Notes under the pieces: generated by a model
Database searches by the model: none
The model's input: the letters and a program-made list of their open reading frames with translations, nothing else
What the model was told of the DNA's origin: nothing
DNA from: Spirochaetota bacterium
GTDB lineage: Bacteria; Spirochaetota; Spirochaetia; Treponematales; Rectinemataceae
Direction of reading: 5' to 3'
Assembly (NCBI GenBank): GCA_029265255.1
Contig: JAJUJQ010000003.1
Location: 124,001 to 188,000 of the forward strand
Length of the DNA: 64,000 nucleotides
Made by a program: the position numbers and the translations under genes
Shown here: piece after piece, positions 24,911 to 34,514 of the stretch
Position numbering within the stretch: position 1 is the first letter of the stretch
Layout of the letters: each line of letters starts with the position of its first letter

Positions 24911-26377
24911 TTACGGCAGCGCGCCTAAAAGGTCTCTTGCAAACACTTGGCTGCCTAGTGTCCTAAGCGCGTTAGAAATAGCTTCCGCCTCGGAATTGCC
25001 AGGTGCCTGAGAGGATTTTGACGCTGAATACAGTGTGCGTCCTCCTGCGATCTCATAGACGCTGAGACTTCCGGACACCGTCGCAATGTAGAACGCTCCA
25101 TCACGCGAAATCGAACCGATATCCACTGCCGCAATGACCAGCCGCTCCGCTTGTGAGGGAACAATCGGGCGAAGCTTGCTGAGATCCATTGTGGCATAGG
25201 CAGGAGAAAGCGTGAACTCTATCAAGTTGAATCCTTCTTTCAGGAGCGCGTCCTTGAGCGCTGCGGAAAAGGAACTTGCATCGACCTGTTTTCCGGATTC
25301 TGATGATTTAACATAGGAGGCGAGCGCTGTCGGGACCATCGCGGCAGATGAAATAACCTTGTAGGAGATAGAAATAGCCGTGCCCGCCAATTCGGTTTCT
25401 ACTGAATCTTTGTAGGACAAGGCCCAAGTGGGAGTATTAAAGAGAATATCGCTGATGCTTGAGTAGTCAAGTGCGACATACACGCGATGAGTTCCGGCTA
25501 TCTCAAATGCGGGAAGCTTGATCTCCGCTGATCCGTCAGCATTGGTGAATACCTGGAGCGTGCCGCTGCCGGCTTTCCCCGATACGAGCTTCTTTGGATA
25601 GGTGATACGGAGCGGCGCACCTGCAACGCCTCTTTCAAATCCCCCCGCGTTCGTGCGGAGCGACACCCTCAATGGAGGAGGCACCTGTCCCAACGCGATC
25701 GAAAAGGAGTTTTCGCCTAAGACCGCGAGACGCAAGGTGGCCGCGAGGGATGAGGCCTTCTTCGCATTTCGCTCGAACTTAATTTGCGCGTTTTCAATAT
25801 CCGAGTGTCCAGCCGCGCTCATGGCTTCTGCATAATAGCGGATAGCATCCAGAAGTCTTCCTTCGGCTGCAGCGGCATCACCGCTTTTTTCCGGTTTGGC
25901 AACGGCATCTTCTTTTTCTCTCGCAAGTGCCTCAAGCCTTGCTTTTTCCTTTGAGAGTTCTTTCGTCTCATAACGAGCAAGCACATGGACAGTATAGATG
26001 CCGGCTTTTTTATCCTGAGTGATATATTTTTGCACAACTTCAAATCCGGCTAGCTTGCCCTTGGATTCTGTTGTGACCGTCTGAGTGATTTTCGCCTGGT
26101 AATCCTCCATCGATGCCCGTGCTTCTGCGCTAGAAGTCACGTTGATCGACACACCCATATATTTGAATATACCCGCAATGATCTGCGCGGTCGCGTCATT
26201 CATTGCGGTTGCGCTATCGGGAGCTGAGGAGGAACCAGTGAAATAGGTATACACACTGTCTGGGGAAGGAGTAGATTTGACCCATTCTGGTACTGCGGGA
26301 CCGGAAGTACAGGAAACCAGCACACACATCACAATGCTCAGCAGTGGAAATACACTGGACAGTCTGCTTTTAATCAT
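24911..26377 (-). CDS. LPP20-like lipoprotein
   Basis: 488 residues. Signal peptide and lipobox VLVSC give lipidation near Cys23. The next 130 residues resemble the LPP20 fold: PEWVKSTPSPDSVYTYFTGS, ATAMNDATAQIIAGI, and EVVQKYITQDKKAGIYTVHVLARY. An Ala/Glu-rich helical linker follows, then two beta-rich regions and a C-terminal segment ending SNALRTLGSQVFARDLLG, all without recognised function. Such proteins are common in spirochaetes and Bacteroidota. GGAGAAGGAG precedes the start. A terminator separates it from the two lipoprotein genes upstream, so it probably has its own promoter. Confidence 0.75.
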   Translation of the reverse strand: MIKSRLSSVFPLLSIVMCVLVSCTSGPAVPEWVKSTPSPDSVYTYFTGSSSAPDSATAMNDATAQIIAGIFKYMGVSINVTSSAEARASMEDYQAKITQTVTTESKGKLAGFEVVQKYITQDKKAGIYTVHVLARYETKELSKEKARLEALAREKEDAVAKPEKSGDAAAAEGRLLDAIRYYAEAMSAAGHSDIENAQIKFERNAKKASSLAATLRLAVLGENSFSIALGQVPPPLRVSLRTNAGGFERGVAGAPLRITYPKKLVSGKAGSGTLQVFTNADGSAEIKLPAFEIAGTHRVYVALDYSSISDILFNTPTWALSYKDSVETELAGTAISISYKVISSAAMVPTALASYVKSSESGKQVDASSFSAALKDALLKEGFNLIEFTLSPAYATMDLSKLRPIVPSQAERLVIAAVDIGSISRDGAFYIATVSGSLSVYEIAGGRTLYSASKSSQAPGNSEAEAISNALRTLGSQVFARDLLGALP

Positions 26378-26426
26378 CTCCTTCTCCTGTTTCAGTGATA
26401 ACGCAGCGAATAAACACGAAAAATGT

Positions 26427-26467
26427 AGCCCCGGAACTGTATCGACAGAACAGTTCCCGGGGCTTTT
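26427..26467. terminator. Strong hairpin terminator between lipoprotein genes
   Basis: A 14-bp stem AGCCCCGGAACTGT / ACAGTTCCCGGGGCT (26427-26440, 26448-26462) with one bulged base. It is followed by TTTTT on the plus strand; on the minus strand, the direction of the flanking genes, a T run follows after ACA. Confidence 0.8.
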
Positions 26468-26479
26468 TCAAGGCGACAG

Positions 26480-27133
26480 TTACTTCCCTTCGCCGAAGAA
26501 ATCCTTCGCAACGGTATTCTGCACGATATCCATTGCTCGTTTCGTTTCTGGAGTTGGCGGTTCGTTGGCTGCTACCTGGCCTAACAGCATGTCAAACTGC
26601 TTCTGCAACATGGCTTTCTCAATCGTCCAAAGCTGTATGACCCTGTAAATCTGCTTATCGGGCTTATTTTCTGGAGTATAGGTCTGCACCTTTACCCACC
26701 AGTCAGCGTCCTTGCGGAATCCGGAAAATTTCGCTTCGCCTACGCTCGCGACAAATCGTTCAGCATAGACTCCAAAATTCTTCGAATCTGCATCGGCCAC
26801 ATTGGCGCCCTTGAAGGCATCCTTCACACGCGTCGAGAGATATCGCGCGATTTCTGTATCGGCCTGCATACGCTCGGCCAGCAGCTGCGCGCTCTGAAGG
26901 TTGGCTGCCTCGAACTGTGCGATAAAGACCACAAAATTCTTGTAATCCGGCAGCTTTTCGATGTCTCTGGGACCTCCAAGAATCGCAAGCTCAACCCATT
27001 TGGGCGTTTTGACTCCATATGCCGTGCCCTTGTCTTCGAGCAGAACCTCGCCTTTCCGAAGCGGTGCTTTTGTTCCACATGCCGAAATTACAAGTACCAG
27101 CATGATCATGACGGCAATTTTGGCAAATTTCAT
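26480..27133 (-). CDS. Lipoprotein, function unknown (paired with 27190-28275)
   Basis: 217 residues from the ATG at 27133, chosen because AGGAGG lies nine bases upstream; a longer frame from 27163 lacks this. Signal peptide KFAKIAVMIMLVLVISAC gives a lipidated Cys near residue 19. The mature part is mixed alpha/beta, with AQFEAANLQSAQLLAERM, FKGANVADADSKNF and WWVKVQTYTPENKPDKQIYRV. The helical segment followed by a predicted strand resembles other LPP20/SLBP-type lipoproteins, but I do not recognise a named family. Confidence 0.65.
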   Translation of the reverse strand: MKFAKIAVMIMLVLVISACGTKAPLRKGEVLLEDKGTAYGVKTPKWVELAILGGPRDIEKLPDYKNFVVFIAQFEAANLQSAQLLAERMQADTEIARYLSTRVKDAFKGANVADADSKNFGVYAERFVASVGEAKFSGFRKDADWWVKVQTYTPENKPDKQIYRVIQLWTIEKAMLQKQFDMLLGQVAANEPPTPETKRAMDIVQNTVAKDFFGEGK

Positions 27134-27189
27134 GGTGCTCCTCCTATTGCATATACCGTGCATACGTTCGGGTTACGCTCGAGCGTACG

Positions 27190-28275
27190 CTATAGGCCTG
27201 TATTGAATGTGAATGATCTGCCCCGCATATAAACCAGGTAGCATTCAGGAAAGCCAGCAGCGGCGGCAGCTTCATAAATCGCGTCCTGAATGCGCGACGA
27301 ATTTGTAAACGCATACAGCGCATAACGGGTTTCGCCGCTTGAGTACGACAAGCGATCGATTTCTCTTACCTTTTTCTGCAGGTTGCGTTCAAACTGAGAG
27401 ATAACCTTCGCGTCTGGCGTGTTCTGGAGAATGAGCTCGAAGCGAATTCCGCGTGACACTGAAACGCTCATGAGCGCTTTCGCCTGTTCGGTCACTTTCG
27501 GCATCGACTGCCAGACAATCGCCGCAAGAGCGTTCATCATCGCGGCATCAGGAGAAACAGGACTGAAGGTCTGAGGACTCATGAAGGAAATGGAACCAAG
27601 CAGCGCAGCAGTGGATGCATCGAAAATCTTCATGCTCCCCTGGGCGGAGCCAGACCAATTGCCCGGGCTTCCGGCATACGAGGTTTTTGCGTCGATTTCC
27701 AGGTAGATGTCGGCATTCAGTTTCTGGGCAATGAAGGTAATGATATCCACTGAGCCGCCGGTCTCAGCCTGATAGGCAGCCATCTGGTCCTTCTTGTTTT
27801 TCTGTATCTGATCGAAATCGATGACAGACAGGCCGAGCTTTTCCAGAAGGTATCTGTTCGCCTGGGATACGGCAGCGCGCGCAAGGTCTGGTGACAGGCC
27901 GGAATTTTCGTTGTAATAGACAAGATAGCTCAGCCTGTTGAGATAATTTTGCAGGAATTTGGCTTCATCGGCTGAAAGTGCTTCCGGAGCAAAGGAAGCT
28001 GCCTGCGTGGCTTGAGGTGAACCTGGTGCCGGCGGTGGCGTTCCAGGCGCGGGCTGGCTCTGGACTACTGCTTTTGCGGATGCGTTGGGGTCCTGGGTTG
28101 GAGCAGGTAGCGTTGATGGCATATCGGGCGTCGATGTGTTCTGAACGATATTCTTGGCCTGCTGGGTCTGGGGACTTGGAGTTTGGACCACGGGTGGTGG
28201 GGAAGCACAGCCAAGGAATGCTGTCAGCAAAAAAACCACCGATACATACTTCAATAATATCTTGTTTGTTTTCAT
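27190..28275 (-). CDS. Lipoprotein with Pro/Gln/Thr-rich linker, function unknown
   Basis: 361 residues. Lipobox FLGC gives a lipidated Cys23, followed by a Pro/Gln/Ser/Thr-rich spacer to about residue 90 (PPPVVQTPSPQTQQ, PAPGTPPPAPGSP) that could span the periplasm. The rest is a folded domain: AKFLQNYLNRLSYLVYY, LSVIDFDQIQKNKKDQM, LNADIYLEIDAKT and a C-terminal part reminiscent of CsgG/LpoB-like proteins that sense or bind envelope components. TAATAT ends six bases before the ATG without a Shine-Dalgarno site. First of two lipoprotein genes read in one direction, downstream of tRNA-Arg. Confidence 0.65.
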   Translation of the reverse strand: MKTNKILLKYVSVVFLLTAFLGCASPPPVVQTPSPQTQQAKNIVQNTSTPDMPSTLPAPTQDPNASAKAVVQSQPAPGTPPPAPGSPQATQAASFAPEALSADEAKFLQNYLNRLSYLVYYNENSGLSPDLARAAVSQANRYLLEKLGLSVIDFDQIQKNKKDQMAAYQAETGGSVDIITFIAQKLNADIYLEIDAKTSYAGSPGNWSGSAQGSMKIFDASTAALLGSISFMSPQTFSPVSPDAAMMNALAAIVWQSMPKVTEQAKALMSVSVSRGIRFELILQNTPDAKVISQFERNLQKKVREIDRLSYSSGETRYALYAFTNSSRIQDAIYEAAAAAGFPECYLVYMRGRSFTFNTGL

Positions 28276-28383
28276 ACATCGATATTATCAAGCATATTTC
28301 ATGGGCTTGCAAGCTTGTTTTTGCAAAAATGCGATGAGGAATCGAATTTGACGCGAAAAAGCGAAGCGGAAGGATGTGTATCA

Positions 28384-28457
28384 TGAGCGATGCGGGATTC
28401 GAACCCACGACCTTCGGCTCCGGAGGCCGACGCTCTATCCAGCTGAGCTAATCGCCC
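28384..28457 (-). tRNA. tRNA-Arg (anticodon CCG)
   Basis: Cloverleaf on the minus strand: acceptor GGGCGAT with ATCGCTC, D arm GCTCAGCTGGATAGAGC, anticodon loop CTCCGGA with anticodon CCG, T arm GTGGGTTCGAATCCCGC, discriminator A. CCA is not encoded. A TTGACG-17-TATCAT promoter lies upstream. Confidence 0.95.
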
Positions 28458-28472
28458 GATCGTACGCAGGGC

Positions 28473-28501
28473 ATGATAAAGATTTGCCTCTTTTGCGTCA
28501 A
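28473..28501 (-). promoter_or_regulatory. Promoter of tRNA-Arg
   Basis: Minus strand TTGACG (28496-28501), 17 bases, TATCAT (28473-28478), fifteen bases before the tRNA 5' end at 28457. Back to back with the maf promoter. Confidence 0.8.
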
Positions 28502-28510
28502 GCGCGGTAC

Positions 28511-28539
28511 TTGGCACGCACATTGCTGAACGATAGCAT
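28511..28539 (+). promoter_or_regulatory. Probable maf promoter, leaderless geometry
   Basis: TTGGCA (28511-28516), 17 bases, TAGCAT (28534-28539), seven bases to the ATG at 28547. No Shine-Dalgarno site. Confidence 0.6.
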
Positions 28540-28546
28540 TGCCGTC

Positions 28547-29200
28547 ATGATACCTGAGCCAATCATACTTGCGAGCGAATCGCCGCGCCGTGCGGCATTA
28601 TTGGAATCTCTGGGCATACCGTTTAAAAAGATAGTGCCTTCGATTGATGAAACGATATTTGACCACCTCGAGCCGGCAGACCGAGTGGTTGCGCTGGCAC
28701 GAACCAAGGCTGGCAGAGGCGCGGAGCTGTATAGGGCAACCCATGATGGTGAACAGCGCAAAACACCTGACCAGCCCCGATTTGTACTCGGTGCCGATAC
28801 GCTTGTCGCATTTCGTACCGCTGATGGATGGGAAACGATCGGCAAACCTGCCAATGAGTCCGACGCGCGAAACATGCTTAAAAAAGAAAGCGGTAGATAT
28901 CAATATGTCTTTTCTGGCATTTGTCTCTATGACATGTGGAAAGATGCATCTTTTTGCGCCCTGTCAATCTCGGAAGTGCTGTTTGCTCCTATGTCAGACG
29001 AAGAGATCAATTGGTATTGCGAATGCGGAGAATGGCAAGGGGCAGCGGGCGCGTACAGAATCCAGGGGATTGGTTCCTGCTTCATCAAGGAGATCAAAGG
29101 CTCTCCTTCAGGAGTCATGGGCTTGCCAATTCATGAATTATATGGCATTCTCCGGGATGCTGGATATCAAGGAGTGCCCACAAGGCATGAACCATCTTGA
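28547..29200 (+). CDS. maf: Maf-family nucleoside triphosphate pyrophosphatase
   Basis: House-cleaning enzyme that hydrolyses non-standard or canonical NTPs to NMP and pyrophosphate. 217 residues with IILASESPRRAALLESLGIPF at the N-terminus, ARTKAG, FVLGADTLV with the catalytic Asp, and GIGSCFIKEIKGSPSGVMGLP near the C-terminus. Two insertions (THDGEQRKTPDQPR and RTADGWETIG) make it slightly longer than the usual 190-200 residues. The ATG has no ribosome site but is seven bases below a promoter -10. A frame extending upstream to 28376 is antisense to tRNA-Arg and is not used. Confidence 0.92.
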   Translation: MIPEPIILASESPRRAALLESLGIPFKKIVPSIDETIFDHLEPADRVVALARTKAGRGAELYRATHDGEQRKTPDQPRFVLGADTLVAFRTADGWETIGKPANESDARNMLKKESGRYQYVFSGICLYDMWKDASFCALSISEVLFAPMSDEEINWYCECGEWQGAAGAYRIQGIGSCFIKEIKGSPSGVMGLPIHELYGILRDAGYQGVPTRHEPS

Positions 29201-29211
29201 TGGTCCAGCGT

Positions 29212-29320
29212 CCGGTATGAAATACCGGGCATTTTCCGCCTGTCGGAACGAGCGCGTCTCTTTTCGGACAGGACGAGATATAAGGACGGGAACCGGATAG
29301 TATTCTCCGGTTACGGGAGG
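29212..29320 (+). promoter_or_regulatory. rpsB leader with three hairpins
   Basis: Between maf and rpsB are CCGGTAT-GAA-ATACCGG (29212-29228; followed by GCATTTT, possibly a weak maf terminator), CCTGTC/GACAGG (29239-29244 with 29267-29272, extended by GAA/TTC), and AACCGGA/TCCGGTT (29291-29297 with 29306-29312), the last only two bases before the GGGAGG ribosome site. Leaders before rpsB commonly bind S2; these hairpins may do so, but I could not match a known motif. Confidence 0.4.
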
Positions 29321-29325
29321 TCTCC

Positions 29326-30210
29326 GTGGCAGTAGTCACAATGAAGAGCCTGCTTGAGTCTGGCGTGCACTTCGGGCACCAGGTCAAGCGCTGGGATCCG
29401 CGGATGAAGAAATACATCTTCGCGGAGAGGAACGGCATCCATATCATCGATCTGCAGAAAACGATCCAGGCGATCAAAGAAGCGTATGATGCCGTACAGA
29501 AAGTGGTCAGCTCGGGCAAGAGCGTGTTGTTTGTAGGCACGAAGAAGCAGGCACAAGCGGCAATCCAGAAAGAAGCGGAGCGCTGCGAGCAGTTCTATGT
29601 GAACAACCGCTGGCTTGGTGGTATGCTCACCAATTTTTCCACTATTCGCAAATCGATCCAGAGGCTGAAAAAAATTGAGCGGATGGAAGTAGACGGCACC
29701 TTCGCAAGTCTCACTAAAAAGGAAATTGCAAGCCTTCTTAAGGAAAAGGCCAAACTTGAGAAGAACCTGGGCGGTATTAAGGAAATGACCAGCCTTCCTG
29801 GCATCCTCTTTGTCGTAGATACGCGCAAGGAGGCCATTGCGGTCGCGGAAGCGCAGAGGCTCGGCATCCCCATCGTCGCCATCGTCGATACCAACTGCAA
29901 CCCTGAGGGGATTACCTATCCAATTCCGGGTAATGATGATGCCATTCGATCGATCGGGCTCTTTACCCAGATAATCGCCAACGCGGTCATTGAGGCGGGC
30001 GCTTCTGAAGGGCTCAAGATCATCGAGACGCTGCCTTCGGAAGAGGAGCAGGAGCTCACGGTGCCAGCCAAGTCGATTGAAGAAGATGATGAGGTCGAAA
30101 TCGATCCGAAGACCTATACCGCCGCGACGCATGAAAAAGATAGCGATTCGCATGAGGATATGGACTCTTCTACGATTATCGATGAAGACAAACTGTACGA
30201 AGAGAATTGA
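29326..30210 (+). CDS. rpsB: 30S ribosomal protein S2
   Basis: Small-subunit ribosomal protein. GTG start with GGGAGG five bases ahead. The N-terminus [29 protein letters not shown] and the [12 protein letters not shown] segment are diagnostic. At 294 residues it is longer than E. coli S2 (about 240) because of an acidic C-terminal tail (roughly residues 235-294, rich in Glu/Asp/Ser). Followed after 11 bases by tsf; the pair ends at a terminator. Confidence 0.97.
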   Translation: MAVVTMKSLLESGVHFGHQVKRWDPRMKKYIFAERNGIHIIDLQKTIQAIKEAYDAVQKVVSSGKSVLFVGTKKQAQAAIQKEAERCEQFYVNNRWLGGMLTNFSTIRKSIQRLKKIERMEVDGTFASLTKKEIASLLKEKAKLEKNLGGIKEMTSLPGILFVVDTRKEAIAVAEAQRLGIPIVAIVDTNCNPEGITYPIPGNDDAIRSIGLFTQIIANAVIEAGASEGLKIIETLPSEEEQELTVPAKSIEEDDEVEIDPKTYTAATHEKDSDSHEDMDSSTIIDEDKLYEEN

Positions 30211-30221
30211 GGAGTATAGCC

Positions 30222-31073
<852 letters not shown>

Positions 31074-31105
31074 GCCTGCAAGCAGGATCCAGCCTGTAAT
31101 TTTCC

Positions 31106-31135
31106 GGGGCGGTCTTCTACCGGCCGCCCCTTTTT
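31106..31135 (+). terminator. Terminator after tsf
   Basis: GGGGCGGTC / GGCCGCCCC (31106-31114, 31122-31130; one G-G mismatch) followed by TTTTT at 31131-31135. It sits where pyrH is found in many bacteria. Confidence 0.9.
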
Positions 31136-31173
31136 AACTGCTAATATGTGCTAGAGAAGAGGGAGGAAGTGCC

Positions 31174-31728
31174 ATGGAATCGATCAGAGCAGCATACGAA
31201 GAGAAAATGAAGAAGACTATCGCCGCGCTGCACGACGAATTCAATGCGATACGGACTGGAAGAGCGTCCCCCGCTATCCTCGATAAAGTCAGGGTCGATT
31301 ATTATGGGCAGAAAACACCACTATCCCAGGTGGCTACCATCTCTGTCCCTGAGGCTCGCCTCATCGTGATCCAGCCATGGGACAGATCTCTGTTCAGTGA
31401 AATAGAAAAAGCCATTCTCAAATCGGATCTCGGCCTCAATCCTTCGAACGATGGCAAGGTGCTCCGTATCGCAATTCCACCTCTCACAGAACAGCGCCGC
31501 AAGGAACTGGTCAAGACGGCACGAACAATGGCCGAGCAAGCGAGAGTCGCGATAAGAAACATCCGAAGAGACGGTATTGAAGAACTCAAGAAGCAGCAAT
31601 CTGCCGGCGGACTCTCTGAGGACGCCCTCAAGAAAGAAGAAGCTGATTTTCAGAAACTCACCGACTCCTACATTGCCCAGATTGCACAGATTCTTGAAGC
31701 AAAAGAAAAAGAAATAATGGAAGTCTGA
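31174..31728 (+). CDS. frr: Ribosome recycling factor
   Basis: 184 residues, the usual size; splits post-termination ribosomes with EF-G. Motifs: LHDEFNAIRTGRASPAIL, VDYYGQKTPLSQVATISVPEARL, PPLTEQRRKELVKTA. GGGAGGAAG precedes the ATG by about six bases. First gene of the frr-uppS-cdsA-dxr-rseP operon. Confidence 0.97.
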   Translation: MESIRAAYEEKMKKTIAALHDEFNAIRTGRASPAILDKVRVDYYGQKTPLSQVATISVPEARLIVIQPWDRSLFSEIEKAILKSDLGLNPSNDGKVLRIAIPPLTEQRRKELVKTARTMAEQARVAIRNIRRDGIEELKKQQSAGGLSEDALKKEEADFQKLTDSYIAQIAQILEAKEKEIMEV

Positions 31729-31770
31729 AAGACCGGGCTGATGGACCAGGATCTCCGGGAGAGCAAAGCC

Positions 31771-32469
31771 ATGAATGATAAGAGAGTGCCGGATCATGTG
31801 GCAATCATCATGGATGGAAATGGGCGTTGGGCAAAATCAAAGGGTCTGCCACGCACTGAAGGGCATCGCCGCGGGCTGGAAACGGCCAAAGTTATCGTAA
31901 AGGCAGCAAGGGATGCGGGGATCAGGTTTCTCTCCCTCTACACATTTTCGACAGAAAACTGGAAACGCGCGCAGGAAGAAGTAGGATTTTTAATGTCGCT
32001 TCTGCGTACGCATCTTTCCAGAGAGCTTGATTTCTACAGGCAGAATGGAATCAGGATCGTCCATTCTGGGGCGCGCGACGGTCTCCCTTCAGACGTGCTG
32101 GAGGAAATTGACCGTGCTATAGAAGCGACTGCCCAATTCAAGGGCATCGTGGTGAACCTCGCAATCAATTACGGCGGAAGAGACGAAATCATGCGGGCAA
32201 TTGGGAAGATGCTGCAGGCTGATCCAGCGCCAGCACCCCTTCAAGAGGCATCCATCCGGGCCATGCTTGACCATCCCGAACTTCCTGATCCTGATCTCAT
32301 CATAAGAACGGGAGGAGAGTACCGACTTTCCAATTTTCTTCTATGGCAATCAGCATACAGTGAGCTCTATTTCTCCTCTAAGTTCTGGCCGGATTTCGGC
32401 CCTGACGACCTGCAGGACGCGTTACGCGACTATGCGCGCAGGGAACGCCGTTTTGGAGATGCGCGGTGA
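31771..32469 (+). CDS. uppS: Undecaprenyl diphosphate synthase (isoprenyl transferase)
   Basis: Adds isopentenyl units to farnesyl diphosphate to make the C55 carrier for peptidoglycan. 232 residues from the ATG at 31771; HVAIIMDGNGRWAKSKG, HRRGLETAK, FSTENWKRAQEEV and DLIIRTGGEYRLSNFLLWQSAYSELYF are diagnostic. GGGAG lies 11 bases before 31771; an in-frame ATG at 31741 would add ten residues. Stop overlaps the cdsA GTG. Confidence 0.96.
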   Translation: MNDKRVPDHVAIIMDGNGRWAKSKGLPRTEGHRRGLETAKVIVKAARDAGIRFLSLYTFSTENWKRAQEEVGFLMSLLRTHLSRELDFYRQNGIRIVHSGARDGLPSDVLEEIDRAIEATAQFKGIVVNLAINYGGRDEIMRAIGKMLQADPAPAPLQEASIRAMLDHPELPDPDLIIRTGGEYRLSNFLLWQSAYSELYFSSKFWPDFGPDDLQDALRDYARRERRFGDAR

Positions 32470-33341
32470 ATCAAAACACAAGATCCCGCCTGCTGCTCTT
32501 TTTTATCGGTATCCCGCTGTTCGTGCTGGTAGTGTTGTTCCTGCCTCATGCCCATTATGCTGTTCTCGCGCTGCTCGTGATAGGAATACAGTATCTCTCC
32601 TCTATTGAATTGCGTTCTCTCATCACCAAATCGGGTTTCAGGGCTCCAGGCTCGTCCGCAACGTTTGCTGGTATCGCTCAGAATATTCTCGTGTATGCGG
32701 CCTGCCTTTTGAATCTGCACGACCCAGACCCGATTGCGCTGTTTTTTTTGACATCGATATTGTTCCTTCTCATCGAACTGACCCCTCAAGCATTTGCGAG
32801 AAAGGATGAGTTTCCTTACCTTCTCAAGGACAGCGCCGCAATTGTGCTGCTGCATGCATATACGGCCGTTTTGCCTGGCTTTCTTATGCTTATCATCGCG
32901 TATTTCCCCGATGCTCGGTCAGCCATCCTGGCCTTTACCATCATGACCTTTGGCAATGACAGCCTTGCCTGGCTTGCTGGTATCACGCTTGGAAAAAAGA
33001 GAAATATCGTAGATGTCTCTCCTAATAAGAGCATCGCAGGATTTATCGGAGGTACCGCCGGATCCATCATCGGCGCGTTTCTTGCGCTTGGACCTCTGGC
33101 AGGTTCCTGGAAACCGTCAGGAGGCGCGTATATCGCGCTCAGCCTTATGCTTGGGTGTGGCATGTCATTTTTCGTGATCGTGGGAGACTTGTTCGAGAGT
33201 GCCCTCAAGCGTGCGGTGGGAGTCAAGGATTCTGGTATTCTGATTCCAGGAAGAGGAGGAATGCTGGATTCTTTTGACAGCTTGTTTTTCAGCGCGCCGT
33301 TTTTTGTCGCGTTCGCGCTGCTCGCGCGGCTCTTTTCCTGA
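32466..33341 (+). CDS. cdsA: Phosphatidate cytidylyltransferase with two changed signature residues
   Basis: Makes CDP-diacylglycerol for phospholipid synthesis; integral membrane enzyme with about eight hydrophobic segments in 291 residues. The GTG start overlaps the uppS stop. Known features: FGNDSLAWLAGITLGK and KRNIVDVSPNKSIAGFIGG. The C-terminal signature reads LKRAVGVKDSGILIPGRGGMLDSFDS, where the family has PGHGG and LDR; here His is Arg and Arg is Ser. The metal-binding Lys-Asp and the terminal Asp are kept. Position between uppS and dxr fits cdsA, so I keep the call. Confidence 0.9.
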   Translation: MNQNTRSRLLLFFIGIPLFVLVVLFLPHAHYAVLALLVIGIQYLSSIELRSLITKSGFRAPGSSATFAGIAQNILVYAACLLNLHDPDPIALFFLTSILFLLIELTPQAFARKDEFPYLLKDSAAIVLLHAYTAVLPGFLMLIIAYFPDARSAILAFTIMTFGNDSLAWLAGITLGKKRNIVDVSPNKSIAGFIGGTAGSIIGAFLALGPLAGSWKPSGGAYIALSLMLGCGMSFFVIVGDLFESALKRAVGVKDSGILIPGRGGMLDSFDSLFFSAPFFVAFALLARLFS

Positions 33342-33374
33342 TCCGATAATCCAGATGAAACGGAGTCCTCAGTC

Positions 33375-34514
33375 ATGAAGAAAAGAGTTGTTGTCCTTGG
33401 AGCCTCAGGCTCAATCGGCAGCCAGACTATCGATGTCATTCGCAGCAGTCTCGGAAGCGACCATCCATTGGAACTGGCCGGTTTTTCGGTGCATCGAAGT
33501 CTAGAAACCCTCGCTCGATTGCAGCATGAGTTTCCGCACGCGCTGGCGGTATGTACGGATATTGGGTCCTTGGCTGGAGATGGTATCTATTCTGGCCCGA
33601 ACGCGCTGGAACGTTTGCTGGAGAACGCGGCCGCGGATATCGTGGTCAATGGCATTGCCGGAGCGGCAGGCATGTCAGCATCCATCCTTGTGGTTCGCCA
33701 TGGGCTGGATCTGGCGCTTGCCAATAAAGAGTCGATCGTTATGGGGTACCGCCAACTGCGCGCGCTTGCTGACCTCCATGGAAGCACCATCATTCCTGTC
33801 GATTCGGAACATGCGGCGCTATTTCAGCTTTTCAATCGAATCGGCAGTAACGAAATCGCAGAACTCACCATCACGGCATCCGGAGGACCATTTAGAATGG
33901 TACCACTAGAAACGCTCGCCAGAATGACGCCCGATGACGCTTGCCGCCATCCAGTCTGGAAGATGGGAAGAAAGATCAGTATTGACTCGGCAACCATGGC
34001 AAACAAAGGGCTTGAACTCATCGAGGCGTCCAAGTTGTTCGGATTGTCACAGCAAAGAATAAGGGTTCTCATCCATCCCCAGAGTATTGTCCATGCGATG
34101 GTACGAACGATCGATGGCGCGCTTTATGCGCATATGTCAGAACCCGACATGAGGCTTCCCATCCAGGCAGCGCTGTATTGGCCCAAAACACTCCCCTGCC
34201 CCTTCGGAACAGCTGAGTTGGCCGGCAAGACTCTCGAATTTCAAGATCCTGAACCGGAGCGTTATCCGCTTCTCAACCTCTCACGAAGGGCTGCCGAACA
34301 GGGCGATGCGGCTTGCATTTGCTACAACGCAGCGGATGAAGTCGCGGTCGCCGCATTCGAAGAGGGTAAAATCCGTTTTACCGACATTGCACGCATTGTT
34401 TCTGAATCACTAGACCAGGACTGGAATTTGCCTGTTCGCACCTTTGAGGATATATTCGAGCTTGACATGAGAGCGCGTTCAATAGCGGCACACGCAGTGG
34501 AGCATTGTGAATGA
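33375..34514 (+). CDS. dxr: 1-Deoxy-D-xylulose 5-phosphate reductoisomerase
   Basis: Second step of the MEP isoprenoid pathway, making methylerythritol phosphate. 379 residues with the NADPH site VVVLGASGSIGSQTIDV, LANKESIVMGY, the metal site IIPVDSEHAALFQLF, TASGGPF, and WKMGRKISIDSATMANKGLELIEA. CGGAG lies upstream of the ATG. Stop overlaps rseP by four bases. Confidence 0.97.
   Translation: MKKRVVVLGASGSIGSQTIDVIRSSLGSDHPLELAGFSVHRSLETLARLQHEFPHALAVCTDIGSLAGDGIYSGPNALERLLENAAADIVVNGIAGAAGMSASILVVRHGLDLALANKESIVMGYRQLRALADLHGSTIIPVDSEHAALFQLFNRIGSNEIAELTITASGGPFRMVPLETLARMTPDDACRHPVWKMGRKISIDSATMANKGLELIEASKLFGLSQQRIRVLIHPQSIVHAMVRTIDGALYAHMSEPDMRLPIQAALYWPKTLPCPFGTAELAGKTLEFQDPEPERYPLLNLSRRAAEQGDAACICYNAADEVAVAAFEEGKIRFTDIARIVSESLDQDWNLPVRTFEDIFELDMRARSIAAHAVEHCE

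Noticed and set aside
28376..28546. N-terminal extension of Maf
   Set aside because: The first 57 residues of the longer frame are antisense to tRNA-Arg and its promoter; the alignment with Maf begins at 28547.
29311..30153. 280-residue open frame antisense to rpsB
   Set aside because: Antisense of a highly conserved ribosomal gene with no ribosome site; typical of GC-biased codon use.
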